The notes: generated from the letters alone by a model not told the origin. A DNA stretch of 64,000 nt from VRUE01 sp963817945 (GCA_963817945.1 CAWFQH010000001.1:558001-622000), one strand, 5' to 3'; numbered from the stretch's first letter, positions 16,559 through 25,320 are shown. Made by a program: numbers and translations.

Positions 16559-16686
16559 ACGCTAAGTACTCGCTCCGGTACGAACGAGTTAATCCAAGAT
16601 TCACTGGTCAAAAAGTTCTCAGGATCTGGCGAGTTAGCACCAGCCCCTTCCAGGGAGCGGCCGGGCGCCGGGCGCAGCGAGCGGCT

Positions 16687-17526
16687 TTAAGCGAACGCCT
16701 GGGTGGCGCGCTGCCGCAGGTCCGCGTTGAGCAGGCCGGTCACTTCGCTCGGCCGCTCGCCGGCGGGCGGGATTGCGTCGCCGATCAGCCCGCTGGCGCG
16801 GAAGCCGAAGAGCGGCGCGTGGAAGCCGGCCTCGCGGATCTTGCGGACCAGCTTCACCGCCGAGCGGGTGTCGGCGCCGGGGCCGCAGAGGACGATCGCG
16901 GTCGGGTCGAGGGCGCTCAGCGCCCGCTCCATCCGCTCCTCCCCCAGCTCGTCGGAGAGCATCAGTACACGGAACCCAGCCCGCCGCAGGGCCAGGTCGA
17001 GCGCCTGGGCGTGAACCGCCTCGGCCTCTTGGCCGCGGCTGGAGTCCAGCAGCAGGACACCGGCCGGGCGTGAGGCCCGGGAGGCGAGGCGGCGGGCGCC
17101 GTGCAGCCAGCCCATCGCCCAGCGCGCGGCGAACTCGAGCTCGGCCTCGCGGTCGGAGTCGGCGGCGAGCCGGTCGATCGCCGGCAGCAGCAGCTCCTCC
17201 ACCGTCCGCTCCAGCGGACGCAGGACCAGGCTCTCCTCGATCGCGCGCTCTGCGGCGTCCTCGTCGAAGCTCTCGAAGGCAACTAACAGGCTGCCGTCGC
17301 TGGCCGGCGCCGCCTGCCGCTGGCGGGCCAGCTCGATCGCCGAAGTGATGTTGCCGGTCTCGGCGAGAGCATCACGCAGCGTCTGCAGCTCGACGAGCTC
17401 GTAGTTGCGGTGGTTGCCGACAGTGCGCTTGGGCACCGGGTAGCCGTAACGGCGCTCCCAGCTGCGCAGCGTGTTGGGGCTGACTCCCAGCACTTCGGCG
17501 GCGGCGTTGGTCCTTATCCCTGGCAT
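16687..17526 (-). CDS. MerR-family regulator with a B12-binding-like C-terminal domain
   Basis: A 279-residue protein. Residues 1-70 are a MerR DNA-binding domain (RTNAAAEVLGVSPNTLRSWE, then RRYGYP and NHRNYELVELQTL). Residues 85-180 resemble the helical cap and 175-275 the Rossmann part of cobalamin-binding regulators such as CarH/LitR (GVLLLDSSRGQEAEAVHAQA, FRVLMLSDELGEERM). In those proteins a GExH or DxH motif gives the lower cobalt ligand; here the aligned stretch reads EAEAVHAQA, so the ligand histidine appears shifted or absent. B12 light sensing is therefore uncertain. ATG 17526 has GGAG 11-14 bases upstream. A GGDEF-like gene lies upstream on the same strand. Confidence 0.8.
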   Translation of the reverse strand: MPGIRTNAAAEVLGVSPNTLRSWERRYGYPVPKRTVGNHRNYELVELQTLRDALAETGNITSAIELARQRQAAPASDGSLLVAFESFDEDAAERAIEESLVLRPLERTVEELLLPAIDRLAADSDREAELEFAARWAMGWLHGARRLASRASRPAGVLLLDSSRGQEAEAVHAQALDLALRRAGFRVLMLSDELGEERMERALSALDPTAIVLCGPGADTRSAVKLVRKIREAGFHAPLFGFRASGLIGDAIPPAGERPSEVTGLLNADLRQRATQAFA

Positions 17527-17624
17527 CTCAGATCTTCTCCTCGCGGCCTGGTTCGCCGCGCCTGCAGCATTCTCCCACCCGATTTCCAGGTTTACACCGG
17601 TTATGGACAAATTTCGAGAATCTG

Positions 17625-18362
17625 TCAGCGATCTTGCACAACTTGCGGCGCAGCCAGGGCGCCAACGCCGATCGGCTGACCCACCGCGCGCGCGCGCCAC
17701 ATCGCCTCGTCGGCCTTGTGCAAGAGTCGGTCGGCGTCGGTCGCGTGGTCGGGGCATGCCACAACTCCGGCGGAAATGCCGATCCGCAGGCCACCGGCAT
17801 CCTCCAGCTCGTCCAGCGCCCGCAGCAGTCGCTCCGCCATCTGCACGCCGCCGAGCGTGTCCTGCCCCGGCGCCAGTACGCAGAGGGCATCCTCCTCGAG
17901 ACGAAAGGTCTCGTCGAGCAGGCGGACGTTGTCGTGCAGTGCGGTGGCGACGACGGCCAGCGCGGTCTGTTTGCCGCCGTTACCGTCACCGCGGACAGCC
18001 GGACCCTCGACGTCGAAGACCACCAGGGCGAAGGGGTGTCCGTAGCGACGGTTGGCCTCGAGCAGCTGCTCGAGGCGGCGTCGCATCTGCCCAGGCCGGT
18101 AGAGGCTGGGGTGGTGCTCCCCGGCCGCATCCACCCCTTCCGCGCTCTGCCGGTCCCAGAGCGTTGCGATCGTCGTCGCGGTGACGGCACCGAACTCCTC
18201 TGCCAGCTTCTGGGCGGCAGCGGCAAAGAGCCCGGGGTCGCCGCTGGCCATCTCCTCGTGCAGCCTGCCCAGCAGTGTTGCCTGGAGCGAAGAGACCTCG
18301 CGCACCAACTGCCCTGGGGCGGAAGGGTTCTCTTGCGTGCCTGTCGGCGGGCCGGGGTCCAC
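17625..18362 (-). CDS. Degenerate GGDEF-domain protein
   Basis: A 245-residue soluble protein. Residues 1-75 are helical without a known sensor domain. Residues 85-235 have the diguanylate cyclase fold pattern: RRRLEQLLEANRRYGHPFAL, VVFDVEG (normally the D of the metal site), TFRLEEDALCVLAPG at the active-site loop, GISAGVVACPDHATDADRLL, and HKADEAMWRARAVGQ. The signature GG(D/E)EF is replaced by LEEDA, so cyclase activity is unlikely; a c-di-GMP or GTP sensor, or a scaffold role, is more plausible. It lies 98 bases upstream of the MerR gene on the same strand and may share its promoter. The start is ATG 18362. Confidence 0.8.
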   Translation of the reverse strand: MDPGPPTGTQENPSAPGQLVREVSSLQATLLGRLHEEMASGDPGLFAAAAQKLAEEFGAVTATTIATLWDRQSAEGVDAAGEHHPSLYRPGQMRRRLEQLLEANRRYGHPFALVVFDVEGPAVRGDGNGGKQTALAVVATALHDNVRLLDETFRLEEDALCVLAPGQDTLGGVQMAERLLRALDELEDAGGLRIGISAGVVACPDHATDADRLLHKADEAMWRARAVGQPIGVGALAAPQVVQDR

Positions 18363-18418
18363 GTCGAGACCTTGGCGTAAGGCGCGGACGACAGGGCGTG
18401 AAATTGTCGCTATTTGCG

Positions 18419-18441
18419 AATTGACAAATGTCTAGTCAATT
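18419..18441. promoter_or_regulatory. Operator-like dyad between divergent genes
   Basis: AATTGAC-N9-GTCAATT forms a perfect 7-bp dyad in an A/T-rich patch of an otherwise G+C-rich region. It lies between the GGDEF-like gene (minus) and the hydrolase gene (plus). TTGACA inside it could also serve as a -35 for the plus strand. A dimeric regulator, perhaps the nearby MerR protein, could bind here. Confidence 0.45.
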
Positions 18442-18474
18442 TGCGGAGTTTGCTCGAAGTAGGCTGGTGCGCTC

Positions 18475-19587
18475 GTGGTGATTCCGCTCCTCCTCGTCGC
18501 CTTCCTGGCGAGCTGGCATTTCTCCTCCGCGGTGCTCGTCCCGAACCACGAGCACTGGCCGGAAGACGTAACCGTGGAGGCACTCCGACCCGGGGAGGTC
18601 GTCCTCTCACGCTCCGAGGAGACCGAGCGACCGGGGGTATACGGGCTCGTCTGGCGGGAAGGGCATGCGGTCGTCGGCGCCGTCGTCGACAGGAGCGAGA
18701 AAACGGTGACGCGCAAGCTGCGCAACAGGCGGGGCTATCTGGTGCCGGGGACGGAGGTTGCGGTCGACTCTCAGGTCTACATTGGAGACCCCCGCCAGTC
18801 TCGCGGGCTGCCATTCGCCAACGTCCGCGTCCAGGGCGAGCTGGGACCGATGCCCGCCTGGCTCGTTCCCGCGAGCGGCCACACTTGGGCGATCATCGTG
18901 CACGGCATCAACCACGACCCCCAGGTCGGCCTGCGCATCCTGCCGGCCCTGCGTCGCGCCGGCCTGCCGAGCCTCTCGATCACCTATCGCGAGGACCTCG
19001 GCGCGCCCTCGAGCCCGGATGACATGCACCACATGGGACTGACCGAGTGGCGCGACCTGGAGGCGGCGGCCCGCTACGCGTTGTCGCGCGGCGCCCGTCG
19101 CCTGGTCCTGATCGGCTACTCGATGGGCGGCGCGCTCGTAACCCAGTTCATGCAGCGCTCGCGCCTGGCCCCGCGCGTCGCCGGGCTCGTCCTCGACGCC
19201 CCGGCCCTCGACTGGAAGGAGATCATCGAGTTCAACGCCACCGAGATGGGGCTACCCGACTTCGCCGCCTGGCCGGTGGAGTGGGCAATCGGCGTCCGCA
19301 TCGATGCCGACTGGGAGAGCCTCGACGCCGTCGAGCATCCTGAGGATTTGCGCTTGCCGATCTTGCTCTTCCATGGCGAGGAGGACGACTTGGTGCCGAT
19401 CTCGACCAGCGAGGAGCTCGCCGCCGCGCTGCCGCGCCGGGTCACCTACTTCGCGGTGCCGAGGGCCGGCCACACGGAAGCCTGGAATGTCGACCCCGCC
19501 CGTTACGAGCGGCGACTGGGGGGCTTCCTGGCGCGGGTCGCGCCGAGCGCAGGGACCCAGGCCAAGCGCGGTGCAGGTGGCCGATGA
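18475..19587 (+). CDS. Alpha/beta hydrolase, membrane-anchored
   Basis: A 370-residue serine hydrolase of the alpha/beta fold. The N-terminus MVIPLLLVAFLASWHFSSAV is one hydrophobic helix, likely an uncleaved anchor, so the enzyme probably works outside the membrane. An N-terminal beta-rich region (to about 130) precedes the hydrolase core, with the oxyanion region IIVHGINHDP, nucleophile Ser near 217 in GYSMGG, Asp in GEEDDLVP and His in RAGHTEAW. The closest general family is the acyl hydrolases/dienelactone hydrolase-like group; the substrate is unknown. GTG 18475 starts the helix. The stop overlaps the next gene's ATG by four bases (ATGA), so it is translationally coupled to a peroxiredoxin. 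Confidence 0.82.
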   Translation: MVIPLLLVAFLASWHFSSAVLVPNHEHWPEDVTVEALRPGEVVLSRSEETERPGVYGLVWREGHAVVGAVVDRSEKTVTRKLRNRRGYLVPGTEVAVDSQVYIGDPRQSRGLPFANVRVQGELGPMPAWLVPASGHTWAIIVHGINHDPQVGLRILPALRRAGLPSLSITYREDLGAPSSPDDMHHMGLTEWRDLEAAARYALSRGARRLVLIGYSMGGALVTQFMQRSRLAPRVAGLVLDAPALDWKEIIEFNATEMGLPDFAAWPVEWAIGVRIDADWESLDAVEHPEDLRLPILLFHGEEDDLVPISTSEELAAALPRRVTYFAVPRAGHTEAWNVDPARYERRLGGFLARVAPSAGTQAKRGAGGR

Positions 19588-20156
19588 CGCCGACGAACCT
19601 GCACGAGCTCCCGGATGACCTGCCGATCCCCGAGGACGACGGCGCCGCCGACGGGCTGCTGGGAGCCCCACTTCCCGCGGTTGCCCTGCCGTCAAGCTCG
19701 GGCGAGGCCATCGAGCTTTCCGTCGCCGCCACGCAAGGGTGTCTGGTCGTCTACGTCTACCCGAGGACCGGCGTCCCGGGTGAGGCCCTACCCGAGGGTT
19801 GGGATCGGATCCCCGGCGCCCGCGGCTGCACGCCGCAAAGCTGCGCCTTCCGCGACAGCGCCGCCGACCTGGCCGAGCTGGACGCCTCCGTGCTCGGGCT
19901 GAGCGCCCAGCCGCTCGCCGAGCAGCGGGAGTTCGCCGAGCGGGAGCGCATCCCCTACCCGTTGCTGAACGACAGTCGCCTCCGGCTCGCCACCGAGCTC
20001 GCGCTGCCGACCTTCGAGGCCGCCGGGTCCCGCTACTACCGCAGGCTCACCTTCGTCGCCAGGGCCGGCAGGATCGAGAAGATCTTCTACCCCGTCTTCC
20101 CGCCGCAGGACAACGCCGCCGACGTGATCGCCTGGCTGCGTTCCCTCAAGTCCTGA
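19584..20156 (+). CDS. Peroxiredoxin of the BCP/PrxQ type
   Basis: A 190-residue thiol peroxidase. GARGCTPQSCAFRD holds peroxidatic C82 and, five residues on, C87, the CxxxxC arrangement of atypical two-Cys PrxQ/BCP enzymes. VVYVYPRTG, SVLGLSAQPLAEQREFAERE and PYPLLNDSRLRLA are the usual following motifs. It reduces hydrogen or lipid peroxides in the cytosol using thioredoxin. Compared with BCP it has about 25 extra N-terminal residues, and a 15-residue insertion between the YPR strand and the active-site Cys. It is coupled to the upstream hydrolase by ATGA and is convergent with pdxH, one base away. Confidence 0.85.
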   Translation: MTPTNLHELPDDLPIPEDDGAADGLLGAPLPAVALPSSSGEAIELSVAATQGCLVVYVYPRTGVPGEALPEGWDRIPGARGCTPQSCAFRDSAADLAELDASVLGLSAQPLAEQREFAERERIPYPLLNDSRLRLATELALPTFEAAGSRYYRRLTFVARAGRIEKIFYPVFPPQDNAADVIAWLRSLKS

Positions 20157-20157
20157 C

Positions 20158-20730
20158 CTACGGCGCCAGCCGCTGGCGACGCCACCCATCCCCTGCCGCG
20201 TCGTAGACGAGTCGGTCGTGGAGCCGGTCGGCGGCTTCCTCCCAGAGCTCGATCCGTTCGGGGCGGATCCGAACGGCTCCCCAGTCAGGCGGGCACGGCG
20301 GACCGTCGTCCGGCCCGCCGAGCAGGGTCTCCAGCCGCTGGCGGAGGGGCTCGATCGCGTCGATCGGCTCGCCCTGGCGCGAAACGAGCGTCTGCAGGCG
20401 ATGCTCCCGCGGCCGCTCCGCGAAGAGTTCCTCGGCCATACGCCTCTCGGCCAGCTCGGCCGTGCCCTCGACGCGTGCCTGGCGGCCGAGCGACGACCAG
20501 TGGAAGACAGCAGCCACCTGGGGGTTGGCGCGCAACTCTGCTGCCTTGCGCGTCCAGAGGCCGGTGGTGAAGAGGAGAGCACCCGCCTCCAGACGCTTTA
20601 GCGAGACAATCCGAGCCGAGGGACGGCCATCTTCCCCCACGGTGGCCAGCGCCATCGCCCTTGCGTCGGGTAGTCCGGCATCCTCGGCTTCCTGCAGCCA
20701 GCGGGCGAGAACCTGCAGCGGATCGTTCAT
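20158..20730 (-). CDS. pdxH: Pyridoxine/pyridoxamine 5'-phosphate oxidase
   Basis: An FMN enzyme that oxidises pyridoxamine or pyridoxine phosphate to pyridoxal phosphate. The protein has 190 residues. Family motifs are ALATVGEDGRPSARIVSLKR, LLFTTGLWTRKAAELRANP, VAAVFHWSSLGRQARVEG, and the C-terminal dimer/active-site region PDWGAVRIRPERIELWE with WRRQRLAP at the end. This last RLxP terminus is characteristic of true PdxH rather than of generic FMN-binding split-barrel proteins. The start is ATG 20730, shared as ATGA with a short upstream membrane-protein reading frame. Confidence 0.92.
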   Translation of the reverse strand: MNDPLQVLARWLQEAEDAGLPDARAMALATVGEDGRPSARIVSLKRLEAGALLFTTGLWTRKAAELRANPQVAAVFHWSSLGRQARVEGTAELAERRMAEELFAERPREHRLQTLVSRQGEPIDAIEPLRQRLETLLGGPDDGPPCPPDWGAVRIRPERIELWEEAADRLHDRLVYDAAGDGWRRQRLAP

Positions 20731-20864
20731 CGGGCCACCCCACGCTCGCGGGTCTCGACGGGGACCGGCCTCCGCGTGAGCAACACGCCAGCGAGCGCAA
20801 CCACGGCGGCGAGCGCGATGAGGACGCGGGGGCGCGCTGCGACGGCAAAGAGACGTGGCGTCAT
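20727..20864 (-). CDS. Small single-pass membrane protein (45 aa) coupled to pdxH
   Basis: A 45-residue frame begins MTPRLFAVAARPRVLIALAA and has a hydrophobic core at residues 13-28 (VLIALAAVVALAGVLL) flanked by arginines, as expected of a small membrane-anchored peptide. Its TGA overlaps the pdxH ATG (ATGA), the coupling used throughout this genome. Its ATG lies directly downstream of an A/T-rich patch with TATGAT/GATAAT boxes, suggesting a leaderless transcript for this gene and pdxH together. There is no homology I can name. Confidence 0.5.
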   Translation of the reverse strand: MTPRLFAVAARPRVLIALAAVVALAGVLLTRRPVPVETRERGVAR

Positions 20865-20867
20865 GTC

Positions 20868-20903
20868 AGATGATTATCATAATTCGAATGGGAATCATAA
20901 TTT
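20868..20903. promoter_or_regulatory. A/T-rich divergent promoter-operator
   Basis: A 36-base A/T-rich island lies between the pdxH-side genes (minus) and the TetR gene (plus). On the minus strand it contains AATTATGAT twice, 18 bases apart, plus the palindromes ATTCGAAT and ATGATTATCAT. On the minus strand TATGAT/GATAAT fit -10 boxes for the small membrane gene. The dyads are the likely binding sites of the adjacent TetR repressor. Confidence 0.5.
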
Positions 20904-21555
20904 GAGCGCACCGAAAGCGAGAGAGACGAGGGCCGAGAAGCAGGCCCGGACCCGAGCCGACTTGCTGGTCACGGCAGCCAAGGTCTTCGCCCGCCGCGGC
21001 TACCGGGGCGCGTCCGTGGAGGAGATCGCCGAGCAAGCGGGCTACTCCCACGGCGCCGTCTACTCGAACTTCAACGGCAAGGCCGACCTCTTCCTCGCCG
21101 TCTTTGAGGAGTACATGGCGGAGCGGGCGCGGGAGCTGGCGGCAACCCAAGTCGGGGTCGCGGAGGACGCGCCGCTGGAGGTTCGCGCCCGGGCCCTCGC
21201 CGACCAGTGGATGGAGCGCTTCGCCAGAGACCGGGAGTCCTTTGTCCTGCACCTGGAGTTCATCGCCCACGCCGAGCGCGACCCGGAGTTGGCCGGGCGC
21301 TTCGGCGCCCGCTCGGCGGCGCTGCGGGAGGCGATCTCTCGCTACATCGTCCAGTACCAACAGGAGGAGGGCGGCGAGCTGGCTCTCCCCCCGGACGACC
21401 TGGCGCTCGTCCTGCGTTCCCTCGGAATCGGGCTCGCGATCGAAGCGCTTGTCAGCCCCCAGGCAGTGCGCGACGACCTCTACGGCGACTTCGTCGAGTT
21501 GTTGGTGAAGCTCCTGCGCGAGCATGGCTTCAGAGAAGTGCGAGACGATTCATGA
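20902..21555 (+). CDS. TetR-family transcriptional regulator
   Basis: A 217-residue repressor. The helix-turn-helix domain is RADLLVTAAKVFARRGYRGA, then EEIAEQAGYSHGAVYSNFNG, then KADLFLAVF. The remaining helical domain binds an unknown ligand. TTG 20902 is preferred: an ATG 39 bases upstream would place the A/T-rich operator inside the coding sequence and add a low-complexity His/Asn stretch, unlike the G+C-rich remainder. The SDR gene starts two bases after its stop, followed by a flavin oxidase, so it probably controls that operon. Confidence 0.82.
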   Translation: MSAPKARETRAEKQARTRADLLVTAAKVFARRGYRGASVEEIAEQAGYSHGAVYSNFNGKADLFLAVFEEYMAERARELAATQVGVAEDAPLEVRARALADQWMERFARDRESFVLHLEFIAHAERDPELAGRFGARSAALREAISRYIVQYQQEEGGELALPPDDLALVLRSLGIGLAIEALVSPQAVRDDLYGDFVELLVKLLREHGFREVRDDS

Positions 21556-21556
21556 G

Positions 21557-22314
21557 ATGAAGACCGCGGCGATAACCGGGGCCTCGAGCGGGATCGGCGC
21601 GGCGACTGCGCGAGCCCTCGCCGCCGACGGCTACCGGGTCGTCCTCGGGGCGCGACGACTGGAGCGCCTGCAAACCCTTGCCGCCGAGTTGGGCGGGACA
21701 GCGATTGCGCTCGACGTTACCGATGCCGACTCGATTCACCGCTTCGTCGCCGAGCTCGACTCCTGCGAGGTGCTGGTCAACAACGCCGGCGGCGCCCTCG
21801 GCCTCGACTCGGTTGAGGAGGCCGACGACGAGCGCTGGCGCTGGATGTACGAGGCGAACGTGCTCGGCACGATGCGGATGACGCGGGAACTGCTGCCCGC
21901 CCTGCGTGCCTCGGGCGATGGCCACGTCGTCGGTGTCACCAGCATCGCCGCCTTCGAGCGCTACCGCGGCGGCGCCGGCTACAGCGCCGCCAAGCACGCG
22001 CAGCGGGCGCTGCTGCACACCCTCCGCCTCGAGCTCCTCGGCGAGCCGGTGCGGATCACCGAGGTTGCCCCGGGATGGTCGAGACGGAGTTCTCGCTGGT
22101 TCGTTTTGGCGGCGACGAGGAGGCAGCTGAACGGGTCTACTCGGGGATGGAGCCGCTGCGCGCCGAGGACGTTGCCGAGTGCATCCGTTGGGCCGTCGCC
22201 CAGCCGAGCCACGTCAACATCGACGAGATAGTGGTTAGGCCCCGCGCCCAGGCCACGGCGACCGAGGTGCATCGAGGCGGAAAATCTCCAAACTCGAACG
22301 GAGGAACGCGATGA
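21557..22314 (+). pseudogene. Short-chain dehydrogenase/reductase with one frameshift
   Basis: A Rossmann-fold oxidoreductase of about 250 residues. The NAD(P) loop TGASSGIGAATA, VNNAGGALGL, S-(11)-Y-x3-K catalytic residues (SIAAFERYRGGAGYSAAKHA) and ITEVAPG are intact. At about 22069-22075 one base appears lost from the G run in CCCCGGGATGG. Restoring it gives PGMVETEFSLVRFGGDEEAA and reading continues to TGA 22312-22314, which overlaps the next ATG. It is the middle gene of a TetR-SDR-flavin oxidase operon. The substrate is unknown. The lesion could be a sequencing error. Confidence 0.82.
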
Positions 22315-23709
22315 GCGACACGATCGAACTCGACCCGGTTGCGGTGCGCGAGCTGGAGGCAACCTTCGCCGGCGAGCTCGTGCGGCCGGACGGCGGCGCC
22401 TACGATCTGCACCGGGCGGTTTGGAACGGCTCGATCGACCGGCGTCCCGCCCTGATCGCTCGCTGCACCGGCGCCTCGGATGTAAGCGCGGCCGTCAAGT
22501 TTGCGCGGCGAACCGGCCTTCCCCTCGCGGTCCGAGGCGGTGGCCACAGCTTCCCCGGCCACTCGGTATGCGACGCCGGACTCGTCCTCGACCTCGGGCC
22601 GATGAAGGCGATCGACGTTGATCCCGAGGCGCACATGGCCAGCGCCGAGGCCGGGGTTCTCCTCGGCGAGCTCGATCGCGAGACGCAGGCGTCCGCGCTC
22701 GCGGTTCCGGCCGGGATCGTCACCCACACCGGGCTCGCCGGGCTCACCCTCGGCGGCGGCATAGGTTGGCTTCAGCGCAAGTACGGGCTGACGATCGACC
22801 AGCTCCTCTCGGTCGACCTCGTCACCGCAGAGGGCGAGCCAGTGAGAGCGAGCGAGACCGAGAACGCCGAGCTCTTCTGGGGCATCCGCGGCGGTGGCGG
22901 CAACTTCGGGATCGCCACCAAGTTCGAGTTTCGCCTCAATCCGCTCGGTCCGAACGTGGTCGCTGGACCGGTCTTCTGGCCGATGGAGGAGTCGCCGAAC
23001 GTGCTGCGCTTCTACCGGGATTGGATCGCCGCGGCGCCCGACGACCTGATGACGATCGTGATCCACCGCAAGGCGCCACCGCTTCCCTTCGTCCCATCCG
23101 AGCTGCACGGCAAGCCGGTCGTCGCAGTCGTCTGTTGCTACGCCGGATCGGCGGAGGCGGGGGAAGAGGTTGTCGGGCCGCTGAAGGCATTCGGCTCGCC
23201 CGTGCTCGATCTGTGCGAGCCGAAGCCCTTCCTCGAGCACCAGGCGATGTTCGATCCCTCCTTCCCGCACGGCCGCTGGTACTACATGCGGGCTTGCGAC
23301 GTTGTGGAGCTGACCGATGAGGTGATCGACATCACGGTCGAGCACGCGATGCGAATCCGCTCGCCGTTGACCGCGTTTCCGATCTGGCAGATGGGCGGAG
23401 CGATCTCGCGGGTGGGAGAGGAGGAGACGGCGTTCAACGGGCGCGGCGCCGGCCACACCTTCAACATCACGGCGGCAACCGCGGGGCCCGAACGGCTTCG
23501 ATGAGGAGCGCCAGTGGGTGCGCGACTTCTGGTCGGCCCTCGAGCCTCACCAGACCAGCGGCGTGTACGTCAACTTCCTCATGAGCGAGGGCGAGGAGCG
23601 GGTCCGCGAGGCCTACGGGCCGCAGAAGTACGAGCGGCTGAAGGCGCTGAAGCGACGTTACGACCCCGACAACCTCTTCCGCTTGAACCAGAACATCCCG
23701 CCCGACTGA
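22311..23709 (+). pseudogene. FAD-linked oxidase (berberine-bridge-enzyme-like), frameshifted near its end
   Basis: A flavoprotein oxidase of about 465 residues. The FAD-binding PCMH domain shows RGGGHSFPGHSV, where H79 is the usual 8-alpha-histidyl FAD attachment site, and AGIVTHTGLAGLTLGGGIGW. The second covalent site (a Cys in bicovalent members) is not evident here. The frame shifts +1 around 23484-23500. Corrected, it continues FDEERQWVRDFWSALEPHQT and ends with the BBE-domain signature YDPDNLFRLNQNI. It overlaps the SDR stop by four bases. Members oxidise sugars, alkaloids or alcohols with O2; the substrate here is unknown. Confidence 0.85.
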
Positions 23710-23795
23710 TCGCCACAGAGCCGGCACCGCCGGCCGTAAATGCATGGAGCGTTGCGGGGGTTGTGGGCTGGACCCGCATTACCCAACATTGGGAG

Positions 23796-24800
23796 ATGCG
23801 TCCGATCCGAGGAATCGGCGCCTCGACGCTGATCGTCATCGCGCTTGCCCTTCCCGTGCACGCCGAGGCGTCCCCCGCCCGGGTGGCAGCCCTGCAGGCG
23901 GCGCTGAAGGCGCTCCACCTCTACGGGGGATATGTGGACGGGATCAAAGGCCCCTTGACCCGCCATGGGGTGATCGCCCTCCAGCGGCGCCGAGGCCTAC
24001 CGGTCGACGGCATCGCCGGGCCGCAGACCCGGCGGGCGCTCGGCTGGCGAGGAAGGCCGGGGCTCGGGAGCCGCACGATGCGGCTCGGAAATCGGGGCTG
24101 GGACGTGGCGGCGCTGCAGTTCCTGCTTCAGCGCGCCGGCCATGGGCCGGGCAGGGCCGACGGGCTCTTCGGGCCATTGACCAAAGGAGCGGTGTTGCGC
24201 GCGCAGCGCGCCGCCGGCATCGGGGCCGACGGCCTCGCCGGACCGGTAACGATCGGCTCGCTGCGACAGGGGGATGAGCCGCCTGGCGGTCCCGTGCAGT
24301 TCCTGCGGCCGGTCCCTGGGCCGATCGGCGACGGGTTCGGCGTCCCAAGAGGCGGAGGCCATCGACACCAGGGCCTCGACTTTCCTGTTCCCTACGGCAC
24401 GCGGGTCGGTGCAGCGGGCCGGGGGACGACGATCTACGCGGACTACAACTACGGCGGCTACGGCAACCTGGTCGTGATTCAGCACCGGCTCGGCTTCACC
24501 ACCTGGTACGCCCACCTGTCCTCGATCACGAGCTGGGTTGGCGAGCAGGTCGTGGGCGGCACGCGGATCGGCTTCGTGGGCTCCACCGGGTATTCGACCG
24601 GGCCGCATCTGCACTTCGAGGTGCGCCGCTACGACACGCCGATCGACCCCGTTCCGCTGCTGCTTTCGGCTGTCGCCTCCCGCTCCCCTGGCGCCGCAAG
24701 TGGATCACGCTTCCGCGAGTGCGGCAAGGTCCCGCACCAGACGCGCAAGCCGCCGCGCGGTTCCGATTGGATCGCCCGTGAGCGGCTCTGCTCCAACTAG
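23796..24800 (+). CDS. Secreted M23 peptidase with two peptidoglycan-binding domains
   Basis: A 334-residue exported cell-wall protein. MRPIRGIGASTLIVIALALP plus VHAEA form a signal peptide. Two PG_binding_1 repeats follow (about 30-80, LYGGYVDGIKGPLTRHGVIA; about 90-145, RADGLFGPLTKGAVLRAQ). The LytM/M23 domain spans about 175-290 with ligand motif HRHQGLDF near 190 and HLHFEVRR near 270, plus TTWYAHLSS between them. It presumably cleaves peptidoglycan cross-bridges. The C-terminal 45 residues are basic and Ser-rich and do not resemble the family. GGGAG precedes ATG 23796 directly. The gene stands alone. Confidence 0.9.
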   Translation: MRPIRGIGASTLIVIALALPVHAEASPARVAALQAALKALHLYGGYVDGIKGPLTRHGVIALQRRRGLPVDGIAGPQTRRALGWRGRPGLGSRTMRLGNRGWDVAALQFLLQRAGHGPGRADGLFGPLTKGAVLRAQRAAGIGADGLAGPVTIGSLRQGDEPPGGPVQFLRPVPGPIGDGFGVPRGGGHRHQGLDFPVPYGTRVGAAGRGTTIYADYNYGGYGNLVVIQHRLGFTTWYAHLSSITSWVGEQVVGGTRIGFVGSTGYSTGPHLHFEVRRYDTPIDPVPLLLSAVASRSPGAASGSRFRECGKVPHQTRKPPRGSDWIARERLCSN

Positions 24801-24897
24801 CTGCGAGGCGGAATCGGTTCGCTGTGCGAGGACGTTTCGCTCGAGAGAAGATGGGTAACGGCCAGGCAGAGGCTGAGCCAAAGAGAGGGCGCGGAGA

Positions 24898-25320
24898 ATG
24901 ACCACGGTCCGGGAGCGCATGAGCACCGAGATCTCCCCGGTGCGCCCTGACATGACCTTGGTTGAAGCAGCTCAACGGATGCGCATCAGTGGAGTTGGTG
25001 GCCTTCCGATCCTCGACCCCCACGGCGAGGAGTGCGCAGGAATCCTGACCGAGCGCGACATCGTCGTCCGCGTGCTGGCCGAGGAACGCGACGCCCGCGC
25101 GGTCTTCGTCCGCGACATCGCCACGCACCGCCCCGTCACCTGCAGTCCCGACGAGGATGTCGCGGCGGTGGCGGAGCGCATGCGCGAGCACGAGGTCCAG
25201 CACCTCCCGGTCTGTCGAAGGGACAGGGTGGTCGGAGTGCTCTCCCTCGCAGACATCGTCTTCGGCCGCCCGGATGAGGAGCGCGGCACGATCGCGCCGC
25301 CCCCGACCATCAGCAGATAA
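24898..25320 (+). CDS. Two-CBS-domain protein
   Basis: A 140-residue stand-alone CBS pair. The first unit is VRERMSTEISPVRPDMTLVE, then GVGGLPILDPHGEECAGILTERDIV. The second is VRDIATHRPVTCSPDEDVAA, then VQHLPVCRRDRVVGVLSLADIV. Such proteins bind AMP, ATP or other adenylates and regulate partner enzymes, or act in stress responses in actinobacteria. GGAGA lies just before ATG 24898. No partner is encoded next to it; the flanking genes are a secreted peptidase and an orphan protein. Confidence 0.85.
   Translation: MTTVRERMSTEISPVRPDMTLVEAAQRMRISGVGGLPILDPHGEECAGILTERDIVVRVLAEERDARAVFVRDIATHRPVTCSPDEDVAAVAERMREHEVQHLPVCRRDRVVGVLSLADIVFGRPDEERGTIAPPPTISR

Noticed and set aside
16578..16600. CGAACGAGTT near the DUF3800 promoter as a LexA box
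   Set aside because: Only one half-site is present and the spacing does not match CGAAC-N4-GTTCG.
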